This document shows, in pieces, positions 1-10,396 of a stretch of 64,000 bases of DNA. The DNA comes from Tethya wilhelma (taxonomy: Eukaryota > Porifera > Demospongiae > Tethyida > Tethyidae): assembly GCA_964030475.1 (NCBI GenBank), contig CAXIPT010000005.1, forward strand, positions 372,001 through 436,000, given 5' to 3'. A program made the translations under genes and the position numbers. Position 1 is the first letter of the stretch; each line of letters begins with the position of its first letter. Under the pieces are notes generated by a model. The model ran no database searches, had not been told where the DNA came from, and worked only from the letters and a program-made list of their open reading frames with translations.

Positions 1-1199
1 CGGTCCTCCACTGAAACCGAGTCCTGCCAATCCAAGCAACGCAGTGCCCATAATTATTGGTGCCATATTAGTGTTCATTGTGATACTGCTGTTGACTACT
101 ATCACTGTCGTGGTCCTCATAATGTACTCAAGACTGAAAAGAAGAAAAGGTATGCCATAATACTCTGACTTTATGAGTTTGCATGCATCAATATTTGTGG
201 TATTTTTAAAAAATTATTATTATGTGTATCCCCATACACAGCTGTGGCAGGTGGTGAGGTTACAACTGTTGGTGGAGATGATGTTCGTGTGACAGAATCA
301 AATGTAGCGTATGGAGCTATTGACAAGGCAAAACGACAACAGAATCACACTCGAAATGGAACTCCACCAGCTATAGTCACTCAAGGTCTGTGTACTGATA
401 GCTATATTATGCTGTTATTATTATTTCCACATGCATATGTGTGCAACAGTTACTATAGTAGAAAATGATGATTGTCTTGCTGATAATTATGTCCATTTTC
501 TTATATTTTGTCGTCTCCAGCTCAGGACTGCATTTACAGTGAGCCCACAGCCCAACAGATGGTAGCCAATACAGCATATGGTGCTCTATTGACAGACAAT
601 GGGAGGACAAGGGATGAACAGCCTCCACCTCTGCCACCAAAGGGTCAACTGAAACATAAAAAACTTAAAGGTAATGGCAATTGATTGAATTAGAAGACGC
701 ATTGATGCAATACTATAATTTACTGCACAATCATAATACAAGCATGCAAGTCATGGACTACTTATTTTTATGTACATCATATTATCATCCAATAATGATT
801 TGCAACTTAATTGATCCTGCAGTTGTTGTTGAGCCAGATGTACAGGAATTAGTCACCCTACCCAACCAAGCCTATGAATTGCCCACTTCTCATTCACCAC
901 CTCTAGATCCACGTAACAACCATGATGGTACTGCTGCAAGTAATGGCAGCTCTTTGCAACCTGGGCTGAGAGCTGCAGACACTGCAGTTGCTCAAACATC
1001 AAGTACCCTTCAGCCATCTTCTTTGAAGATAGGTCCTGCATCTTATGAAGACGTGGATGCAGTTCTTGGACGTTCACCAGCTTACGAAGAGATTAAGAAC
1101 AGTTTGCGTCTTCCAGCAGGGAGTCCTTTTTATGAGGAGATTAAGACCAAGGCAGAATTACCACACCCGTCTGTGTTGTACGATGATGTAGTATTGAAA

Positions 1200-1202
<3 letters not shown>
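1..1202 (+). CDS. R1: receptor with class A tyrosine-rich tail (5' end outside window)
   Basis: Exons 1-149, 242-385, 521-670 and 823-1202 join in phase 1 to one open frame ending in TAG. Only the membrane end is present. A proline-rich stalk leads into one hydrophobic helix (VPIIIGAILVFIVILLL...) closed by the basic stop-transfer SRLKRRK. The tail carries about eight tyrosines in SH2-type settings: VAYGAI, CIYSEP, TAYGAL, QAYELP, SYEDV, AYEEI, FYEEI and LYDDV. Two YEEI motifs are separated by 12 residues, an ITAM-like spacing, and VLYDDV fits the ITIM consensus. PPPLPPK is a class II SH3 ligand (PxxPxK). YEEI is the known optimal Src-family SH2 ligand, so coupling to Src-type kinases is likely; direction of signalling is unknown. 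R4 and R7 have the same tail organisation. The ectodomain lies upstream of the window. Confidence 0.8.

Positions 1203-1204
<2 letters not shown>

Positions 1205-1260
<56 letters not shown>
1205..1260. repeat. (GT)n microsatellite
   Basis: About 28 GT units begin three bases after the R1 stop codon, so the repeat lies in the R1 3' UTR. Confidence 0.95.
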
Positions 1261-1263
<3 letters not shown>

Positions 1264-1329
1264 ATGTGTGTCAATGTCAATTTTCAATTTTTGTTCATAG
1301 AAAAATTATCATAATTCATGACTACAATA

Positions 1330-1503
1330 ATATGACCTGCATGACCTGGATATTGCTGTGGACGTGCTGTTGCCAAAGTGCCAGAGTGCATGCCATCACA
1401 ATCACATTCCAGAGGTCAACCAGGTTAAAGTGCACTTTGGGTCAGTTATGTGGCTTTCTGCACCAACACACTTAGATAGAGTAGCCTTTTCTCAGGACTG
1501 GTC
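1330..1503 (+). promoter_or_regulatory. Conserved 5' flank of R2
   Basis: This stretch and 4248-4438 before R3 share long near-identical blocks: TGACCTGC, GGACGTGCTGTTGCCA, AGAGTGCATGCCAT, CATTCCAGA and CAGTTATGTGGCTTTCTGCA, then GTCATGGAGATAAAATTGRA across the start codon. Conservation upstream of both ATGs suggests promoter/5' UTR. No TATA box is claimed. Confidence 0.45.
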
Positions 1504-4032
1504 ATGGAGATAAAATTGGATCGTTTTCTCATCACTGTGCTCTTCCTCCAACTAGCACTAGGAGTAAGAGTTCAATCAGGTCAGTCTATTAAGCTAAAAT
1601 TATCATTGATGCATAAATTTATAACCTCACTTCTATGCTATGATGTATATGCTCACACATGCACAGATGTTGTACCAGTGTGTCCTGATTTCCATCTCAC
1701 TGAAGGTGATCACAGTATTGCATACAACTCCAATCAGAATGTGACCCTCTCTTGCGAGATTGACGGAATTCACCCGGTGGTCTGGTCAATCGGCAGTGCT
1801 CTCAATCGGGCTGACAGTGATGTACAATATCGAACATCTAGCATTGAACATCTAGCCAGTTTATTTGACAACAATGCTATCATAGTTGAAATTGGTGAAA
1901 CTGGTCACAACTCATCTCAGCTTATCATAACTCAAGAGGCACGAGAGTTATTCTCCTCTGGACTACGAGTGGGGTGTCTTGCTCAGATACTTCTTTGCAA
2001 AAGTCGCGAGGGTCAAGCACTTATACAACACCGAAGCATATTTACATATGGTGAGATGATTGTGCATATTGCTTGATTTTATTGCTGCATTCCTTTTGTT
2101 TCCATGCAGGTCCACTAGCTGCTCCTCAAGGGTTGAGATTGACAGCTCATAGTAGTGACATGTTTAGTTTGAGCTGGACTAAACCAGAAGTGCCTCAAGG
2201 TGTCCAACTGACCAGTTACATTGAAGTGAGGAACCTGACATCTGAAGAGTCTGAGGCTTACAATTCCACTGAAGAGCTGATCACTTTCTCTAAGTTTGGA
2301 AAATGCAGTGAATTCAACATCACTGTGTTCTCTTCAGATGATGTATCAGTGGACAGTGAGGTTGGATTCATCATGGAAAACATACCGATATGTAAGTTCT
2401 AAAGCCTATATAGACAAAGCAATGCTGCTTTGTTTCAAGCAGCATTGCTAGGCATATAATAGGTAATGGTTGCCAATTCAACAAGCTCAAATTAGTGGCA
2501 AGGTTGTGTTTACACTGGTAAGGTATTCCCCTCTGTATTTGCAGCACCTGATGTATCTCAAATAAAACCTCCCAAAGGCCTAAACACAACAGTGAACATG
2601 AGAGCTGGAGTAGCATTAATTGTCTCATTTTGTGTAAGCCAATCAATCATAATTGTAATAATAATAAGCATTGCTCATTCTGACTCACAAAGTTTATTAA
2701 TTATTCTCATTCATCAATTCACTCAAAATTTAGCCTGCAATGGTTTGCAGTTCACGCTATCCTGTGCTGAACTATACTGTGTCTTTGCTGACTGATAACA
2801 CCACTCTTTCAGAGGATCTGGTTGTAACATCATCCACATCATCATCATGTAGCTCCCAGCCACTCAGTGTGACTGTGGACTCACTTGCAGTGGATCAGGA
2901 GTATGAATTGACAGTGACTGCTTGTAGTAACATCACTTGTCGGACCACAGATAGCATTACAAGATGTAAGTGATGATGGATCAATTCAAAAAGTTCACAC
3001 TATATAGCTGATTTTTTTATAATGTTATATTTTCTATTCTCATGCATGTAGATACTACTGGGATTCAAACTCCGATGATCTACTATGTTAACAGGACTCT
3101 CCTGCTGGCTTGTGATTTTGCTGCCAATACAAGAGCTGTTGGTTGTCTCTTTGATTTCACTAGCATCTCAATCGAAGATGGAGAGACTGCAGAGATGTTT
3201 AACTTGACTAGGAACTCCAGCAGGATCCTCAATTCAACAGTGTGTGGATCGTCGAGGACTTGTATGTGTGTTCAGACCAATAATCTTCCAACGACCTATT
3301 CATGGATCAGAGCCTTCACTGTTGAGAGTGACGGTGAGACTCTCAGTGGAATCTCTCTTCCTGTGACCCTCAACAATGCTGAAAACAATACAGAGATCTT
3401 GGAGGAATGTGTGCAATTGTTTACACAACCTGCTGGCGGTAGTGGACTCTCTCCAGGTACTATAAAGTGATATAGTTGGTCATTACATTGATTATTTAGA
3501 AACTTGCATTATTGTTTAGGAGGAGTCGCTGGTATAGTTGTATCATTCATAATTCTGCTCTTAATAATAACAACTATTGCAATTGTAATCATCGTGTTCT
3601 GCTACCGGAAGAAGCGTGACGTGCGTTATGATATTATAGAATCACATGGTGCGCGTGAAGAGCGCAAAATTTTGGTAAGAACTGTTTGTCATCAGATTCT
3701 GTGAATCAGACGTGAAAATCTTATTTTACATAATTTTTGTAGGTTGTATTTTACAAGAACTCATGTTTTAGTGGCCCCGGTGAAGTAGACAAACTACTTA
3801 AGCAATACAAGAAGGTTGGTTGTTATAACATTCATAATAATTTATTGTACACAGACAATGTAGCATTGTTTAATTCACCTGAATCATGTAACCTTTAATT
3901 TTTACTTGCTGTCTATAGAAGGCATTTCCCTTGAGGAGTAACCGTAGCGAGCTGGTGTACGTTAAAGACGAGAATTATGATGAGTTAGACAAGCTCATTA
4001 ATCAATATCTGGACCCTGAACACAGTGACTAA
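1504..4032 (+). CDS. R2: Ig-FN3-FN3-Cys domain receptor, class D tail
   Basis: Nine exons: 1504-1579, 1667-2050, 2110-2391, 2545-2633, 2734-2965, 3052-3456, 3520-3674, 3743-3814, 3919-4032; about 602 aa. Residues 1-25 are a signal peptide (ITVLFLQLALG). 26-153 form an Ig-like domain with NVTLSC, VVWSIG and a distal GLRVGC. 154-247 are FN3 (FSLSWTKPEVP). 248-354 are a second FN3 split by a phase-0 intron (VTACSNITC). 355-489 are the membrane-proximal Cys domain (LLACDF, CMCVQ). A 26-residue helix (GIVVSFIILLLIITTIAIVI) is followed by YRKKR. The tail ends in a compact module: strand ILVVFY, helix EVDKLLKQYKK, strand ELVYVKDE, helix YDELDKLINQYL. The third-from-last donor (GTTGGT) is weak. R3 is the closest paralogue; its FN3 and Cys exons are nearly identical. 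Ligand unknown. Confidence 0.85.
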
Positions 4033-4247
4033 TCATGCTTCATTATAATCTTAGATTAATAGATAATAATAATAATAATAATAATATATAACTTGTCAGT
4101 TATGGCATCATATTATACATAGTAATTTTTTAAAATTATTATTCAGTAAATTCTTACTTTAATAGTAATGGAGGAATAATTTATATTGAATTATAAAGTT
4201 AATGATAGCACCAACTGTTATTTTTCTAATAGCTTATTCATCATTGT

Positions 4248-4438
4248 ATGACCTGCCATGTTACCAGGACTATTGGTGGACGTGCTGTTGCCAGAGTGCA
4301 TGCCATAATCACATTTGTAACATTCCAGAACAGAGGTCAATTAGGTCAAGGTGTAATCAATAGTTCAGTTATGTGGCTTTCTGCATGAATCACAACAGCT
4401 TTGAGCACTACAGCAGCCTGAGCTATAGAGCAGCGGTC
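4248..4438 (+). promoter_or_regulatory. Conserved 5' flank of R3
   Basis: Paralogous copy of the block at 1330-1503, keeping GTGGACGTGCTGTTGCCA, GAGTGCATGCCAT and CAGTTATGTGGCTTTCTGCA in the same order. Inferred promoter/5' UTR. Confidence 0.4.
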
Positions 4439-7400
4439 ATGGAGATAAAATTGAACCGTTCTCTCATCACTGTGAGTCTTAAATTTCTCCCTCTCTTTCT
4501 GGTTCTCCTCCAACTGGCATTGGGAGTAAGTGCCCAACCAGGTCAGTAAGGTGAAGTAAAAGTCAGTATAAAAATAAAGCATTGACAGATGTTGACGAAA
4601 TAAATACAATCTAAAATTTGTTGTTAAAAATATCGTAAATTATTAACCCTACTTCTATACTATCATAATAAAATTATTATTATGCTCACACACCCACAGA
4701 TGTTGCACAAGTATGCCCTGATTTTCGTCTTATTGAAGGTGATCACAGTATTGCTTATAACTCCAATGAGAATGTGACCCTCTCCTGTGAGATTGACGGA
4801 GCTTTTTCAGTGGTCTGGCAAGTAGGTGGACTGCAATATCGAACGTCAAGTAGTGAGGATATTGCAGAATTATTCGAAATTGGTATTACAGTCGAAAACG
4901 GTGAAGCTGGACTCAACTCCTCTCAGGTTATCATCACTGAGAGGACACGTCGGATCCTCGGGATGTCCCCCTCAACACTAATAGTTGGGTGCCGTCCCGA
5001 AACACCTTATTGTGTCCGTGATGATGATGGCCAGCCTGTACCGAATGTTAACCGATCTATATTTACATATGGTGAGACGATTGATCCTAAACACACTCAT
5101 ACAGTCATGCAATTTGCCTTGGCATGGGATCGAAGGTTCCTTTAGGTTTGGGATTGTTTGCAATTGTGCACCTATTCTAGTAGCCTCATTCCCAAGCCTT
5201 GTTTCCCCGCATAACACCATTTAATTCTAAACCTCAGGTTTAAAAGTTAAAATGCACCGGGAAGGCCTAGCTGGGTACATATATACGAGGCTGTATTAAT
5301 TCTAGTACCTTGGTGTGTTCGTGATGTCTAAAACACTCAACCCATTGCATCCAGGTCCACTAGCTGCTCCTGAAGGCTTGAGATTGACAGCTCAAAGCAG
5401 TAATATGTTTAGTTTGAGCTGGACTAAACCAGAAGTCCCTCCTGGTGTCCAACTGACCAGTTACATTGAAGTGAGGAACCTGACATCTAAAGAGTCTGAG
5501 GCTTACAACTCCACTGAAGAGCTGATCACTTTCTCTAAGTTTGGAAAATGCAGTGAATTCAACATCACTGTGTTCTCTTCAGATGATGTATCAGTGGACA
5601 GTGAGGTTGGATTCATCATGGAAAACATACCGATATGTAAGTTGAAAAAGCCTAGTAGCTATATGAATGGGTAATGGTTGCCAATTCAACAAGCTCAAAT
5701 TAGTGATATGATAAGGTAAGGTATTCTCCTCTGTATTTGCAGCACCTGATGTGTCTCCAATAGAAGAATCAGATCCCAAAGGCCTCAATACTACAGTGGA
5801 CCTGAGAGCAGGAGTGGCACTAATTGTCTCATTTTGTGTAAGTCAATTGATGACACTCTGAATCTCAATTTTCCATTAATTTACCCATTCCCCTATTATT
5901 ATTATCTATAGCCTGCAATAGTTTGCAGTCCACGCTACCCTGTGTTGAACTATACTGTGTCTCTGTTGACTGATAGCAGCTCTTTCTCAGTGGACTTGAT
6001 ACTATCGGAGAGTATGATCTCTTCCTCATCTTGTAGTCCTCCTTTGAGTCTGACTATAGACTCTTCCAATGCACCACAGCTAGCAGTGGACCGGGAGTAT
6101 GAAATGACTGTGACTGCTTGCAGTAGCATCACTTGTCGGACCACAGACAGTGTTACAAAATGTACACAATGATCAGGGTGTTTCAAAATGAAAGTTCATA
6201 CTATAATGTTTTCTTTCTCATTCAGACACCACTGGGGTTCAAACTCCGACGATCTACTATGTTAACAGGACTCTCCTGCTGGCTTGTGATTTTGCTGCCA
6301 ATACAAGAGCTGCTGGTTGTCTCTTCAATTTCACTAGTATCTCGACTAAAGATGGAGAAATTGCAGAGATGTTTAACTTGACAAGGAACTCCAGTAGGGT
6401 CCTCAATTCAACGGTGTGTGGATCGTCGAGGACTTGTATGTGTGTTCAGACCAATAATCTTCCAACGACCTATTCATGGATCAGAGCCTTCACTGTTGAG
6501 AGTGACGGTGAGACTCTCAGTGGAATCTCTCTTCCTATCACCCTCAACAACACTGAAAACAATACAAAGATCTTGGACGAATGTGTGCAATTGTTTGCAC
6601 AACCTGCAGTTACTATAACTAGAGGGCTGTCTGGAGGTATGTATATTACTCACTAAGTCTTACGTCATGCGTGATTGCACATGATAATGCTCATACGAAC
6701 TTTTTCTTCCATAACATGCACATGGCACGCAGGAGCAATTGCTGGCTTATCTATAGCCTTTGTCGTCCTCTTTTTAGTGGCATCAGGGCTTGCAGTACTT
6801 TTCATTCTAAAATTTTGTTCGATTTGTATAGACAGTTACGAATACAAAAGGTTCAAGGAAGAGTGGATACAAGTGGTGGTAAGAAAAACTTGCGTATATG
6901 TGTTCCTGATAATATGTGTTCATGTGCAACGTGTGGATAAATTCAAACAGAACTGCAAGCAGACATCTAAGAGGGAAAAGTGTTGTGCAATACGTACACA
7001 TTATTACCATAATATTATAGATCAGGAAATTTTCTTTGGTGAAATTACTATTTCACCTGTTAAAGTTTAAGCAGATGATCTGGTATAAAGATCACCACAA
7101 TCTCAAAAAATTCTGCTTTGTTTTTTTTTTTCTTCTTGTGAACAAAGGTCATCAACAACAAAAACGTTTTAGTGGCGAAAATTTCCTGATCTATGGTTTA
7201 TACTAAGCATAATAATTATTTCCTGTCCATATAATATATTATACTAATTTATTATAATTGCAGGTTTTGCTTCTCGAACCCCCAGTGGGTTCAGATAGCG
7301 AATCACGCCAAGAAAACTTTTTCAGAGAGCTAAAAAAGGTATGAACATTATTTGCTGCAATTATTGTTTCTATTTGTACCTTTCATTCATCCCTGCCTTA

Positions 7401-7562
7401 TTCCAGCTGGCAAAAGAGCACTCATTGAAAGTCAATCTTAAGAAAATGGTGCATATACGTGACGGGGATCATGCAGCTAGAAAGATAGCTAAAAGAATAA
7501 ACAATCTCAAGTCTTCAAATCCAAACAGCACCGTACTTTTTGAAGTTGCTGATAGGTCATGA
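4439..7562 (+). CDS. R3: Ig-FN3-FN3-Cys domain receptor, class D tail
   Basis: Nine exons: 4439-4541, 4700-5071, 5355-5636, 5743-5837, 5912-6161, 6226-6636, 6733-6878, 7264-7338, 7407-7562; about 629 aa. Domain order matches R2: signal peptide 1-34 (LPLFLVLLQLALG), Ig-like 35-158 (NVTLSCEIDG, VVWQVG, LIVGC), FN3 159-252, split FN3 253-367, Cys domain 368-504 (LLACDFAA, CMCVQTN), transmembrane helix about 506-530. The tail holds strand VLLLE, helix ENFFRELKKLAKEHS, strand KKMVHIRDGD, helix ARKIAKRINNLKSS and a last strand STVLFEV. It is longer than the R2 tail but shows the same alternation, so the two are probably homologous. The donor after exon 5 (GTACAC) is non-consensus; its position is fixed by homology. 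Ig exons of R2 and R3 differ far more than their FN3 and Cys exons. Confidence 0.85.
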
Positions 7563-7752
7563 TCAACTTGATAAGATTTTGTGACTGATTTCATTCATTC
7601 ATGTGGATGTACTGTATTATTTAGAGATATATATAAAATTATTATGGAGGGGTGACATCATTAATTCAACTTCCACGGCTCCAGTGTGTGTGCATAATTA
7701 TTGCTCACTCTCCATGGATCTGCACCAATAATGAGAGCCTGCATGCCTGATG

Positions 7753-7826
7753 CTAGTCTATCGAGCTAGACCCTTTTCTCACCGCTGCCTAACGGTAGAA
7801 AAAAGGGTCTAGCTCGATAGACTAGC
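7753..7826. repeat. Foldback repeat, CTAGTCTATCGAGCTAGACC family
   Basis: Arms of about 27 bp (CTAGTCTATCGAGCTAGACC...) flank a ~17 bp loop and pair almost perfectly. Related, more diverged copies occur at 30092-30156 and 61697-61763, so this is a dispersed element rather than a chance hairpin. Confidence 0.75.
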
Positions 7827-7967
7827 CTGATGCATATATATGAGCCTAATAGCATGCATTATGCATGCATGTGCAGTGTGCATGCAGGATATGTGCATCA
7901 GCAGTCTATTAATTATCATACCATGCACGTGCACCACAATATCAGTGATCCAGAGCCAGAGGAGGTA

Positions 7968-8092
7968 CGACACGCGAGTGTCAATTAGCGCATTCCAATC
8001 ACGTGACCACTATAGTTTGGTACATGGTATTGGATTTGGTCACGTGACCTACCATGCTGAGTCAGCAAAAGCATTGAATTGACACTCGCGTG
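7968..8092. mobile_element. Short inverted-repeat element (MITE-like)
   Basis: Arms ACACGCGAGTGTCAATT and AATTGACACTCGCGTGT face each other about 125 bp apart, with an inner pair of CACGTGAC sites and CCAGAGG-type outer flanks. A related palindromic element lies at 9940-10090. No transposase is encoded. Confidence 0.5.
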
Positions 8093-9939
8093 TACACCAG
8101 AGGCACGGGCGTTTTGATTGCAAATTTAGTTGTTCAATTAGAACATTACGGTATACGTAATTAATATTCATAGCACTTAGCAACGCAAACTAATTACCAC
8201 ATCAAGTGGTTGCTATATATACTTTGGGCATTCTAGCTCCTTATACAGTTAAAAACAGTTCTAAACATAGCATACAGCTCCTCTACAATACAATAAGCGC
8301 CTGCACGCAGCAGCTGCGCGTATACTGATCAACTGAGCATAGGGACCACCACACGGGTTGTATTCAAATAATTTGAAGGTACCTCTTTACAAGAGCTGTC
8401 CTGTGCTTTCAGAAGTTTTCTGTAACATAAAATCAACATTTATGGATAGCACCAGCATGGAGTAACATACAGAACATGTGCAAATGTAGCTCCTCTTTTT
8501 TTGTACAAAATTATAAGCTTTCCAAGAACTACGAATATCAAGGAGAAAATGGATTTGTGAATGGTATTATAAACTACTCTTGATGGTCCCAGATGGCTGA
8601 AATATCATAAAATGACAGAAAACAATACTGCACATAAGTTGACACAAATAAAAGTAGACAGATGTCCCAGGGTGTGCTTGTAACCAATGTGGAGTTGAGT
8701 TTGACTGACGTGGTGTTTTCCATTTGATTTGGAGCTCATATCTGACTTGAAGCAGTTTTGGTGTCTCCTTGTCAGTTCATTGGACCACCTCAGAGAGTGC
8801 TAGACTGGATAAATGAGTGAAAGAAAGCAAAACAAAGGCACATCTGACAATTACGTGCGCATAATTTTTCTAACCAATTAACATACCATGAAAAAGTATA
8901 TATAGTACATTTTATAGAGTTTATTTACTGCTGATTGATAGTTTATGAAGGTAAGAGTTGGTACACACTTAAAAGTTGTCTCTATGAAGGAGTTTAGACT
9001 AAACACAAGCACCAAAAGATGATATATTCTTTATTGCATCAATATCTACCTCACAGTATCACAAATAACTAAATAGACATAAAATTCACCCCCTCCAACA
9101 ACACATTCAAAAAAAGGGGGAGCTGACAAAACTATAGCTTACTGTAAATTTCAGTCCAAGTAGAGTGAAGAAAACAATCCAGTTTCATTGGGAAAACTCT
9201 TGCTTTAGAATCACATTCTTTCAAAGAGAGGGGGTTCAAAGAAGGCTGGTCCGCTTCTTGGACTGTATCTCAGCTCCAGTAGGTGCTATGAAGCTCAAAC
9301 AAGGGTGAAAAGCTTCAGCAAAGACAAGCGCTTTCAGCCATGTTTACTGCTTGCACGTGTTTTTAACGGTATTCATAGAGCGCACGTGTAAAGCTGAGCT
9401 AGCCGTTGCTATGGCCAACAGAATGCGTTGCTACGTGCTGTTCAATTTTTCGCGCGCGCGCGAATACGGAACTAAATTTGGCAACAGGATACGGAATGAA
9501 ACGCCCGTGGAGGAGGTACGAAAGGGTCACGTGATCCATCTATTTTGCTGACTCAGCTTTGAGCGTCCAGTATGCAAGTAGTACTTTATCTTAGGCTCTC
9601 TAGTTTTCAGGGTTGCCCGCGACTTCCCTGGGCAAATTTGGTACCAAACGATCGAGAAAAGTTCAAGAAAGAATCTGGGCCCCCCTGCCCCTCGATTCAA
9701 GCAACTCTCTGTGTGGTAGATGGCGATGAAAATTTTGGTCAGAGGGATGCAGACTTGCTGAAGCGCTTAAGTGGCAGCCAAACTGGTATTTTGGCCTATA
9801 CATAAGCTGGAAAAGCTCAGATCTTTGCAAAGATGTTCAAAAAGCTTGCAATGTCTAGTCGCTAAAGTCATACGCGCTCAATGGAATGCAATTAAATCAC
9901 GTGAATTTCACTGAAAATCAGGTGGAATATTGATGCTTT

Positions 9940-10090
9940 CGTACCTCCTCTGCGTGTACACGAGTGCGCCTTTGCTGAGCTGGCAAGTCTGTTAATTACA
10001 TTCCGATCATGTGACCGCAATACTTCCCAATGAGAGATTATCACGTGCACCCCATTTGCCAGCTCAGCAAAGGCGCGCACTCGTCCTCTG
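9940..10090. repeat. Inverted-repeat element related to 7968-8092
   Basis: Arms GCCTTTGCTGAGCTGGCAA and TTGCCAGCTCAGCAAAGGC are about 100 bp apart, with ACGAGTGCG / CGCACTCGT outside and the GTACCTCCTC / CCTCTGG flanks seen at the 8.0 kb element. Confidence 0.5.
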
Positions 10091-10396
10091 GATCCAGAGT
10101 ATCTGAGTATTGAGTATCTGAGTATGATCATATGACATCATTATGAAAGTAGGACCTGGTGAAGAACCGAAAAACAGCAAATTGTCAACAATTATACTTA
10201 CGAACTGAAGAACGATCTACTACACAACTGCAACTCATGATTCTGTGACTACGGAGCTAAACCGCCTTCTCTCTCTGGCATCATCTAAACCTCGATCTAT
10301 CACTGCCTAGCGCCTGGGCCCGGCCGCCGGGAACGCCGGTCGAACATTGTATCTCCCTATAACAGTATTTTGTGATTTATCTGTGCAGCAACCATC

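Larger units (their letters stand above)
7563..10396. other. 2.8 kb intergenic region without a supported gene
   Basis: No family exon was found on either strand. It contains a foldback repeat (7753-7826) and two palindromic elements (7968-8092, 9940-10090). The 77-codon frame at 9572 and the 66-codon frame at 9351 resemble no array module and have no supporting features. An alternating CG run lies near 9445-9460. The last ~200 bp should hold the R4 promoter. Confidence 0.5.

Noticed and set aside
1206..1475. 89-codon frame beginning with Cys-Val repeats
   Set aside because: Translation of the (GT)n tract in the R1 3' flank; no domain or exon signals.
9351..9805. Two short open frames in the 7.6-10.4 kb spacer
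   Set aside because: No similarity to array modules, no splice context, low-complexity CG run inside; treated as chance frames, perhaps in an old mobile element.
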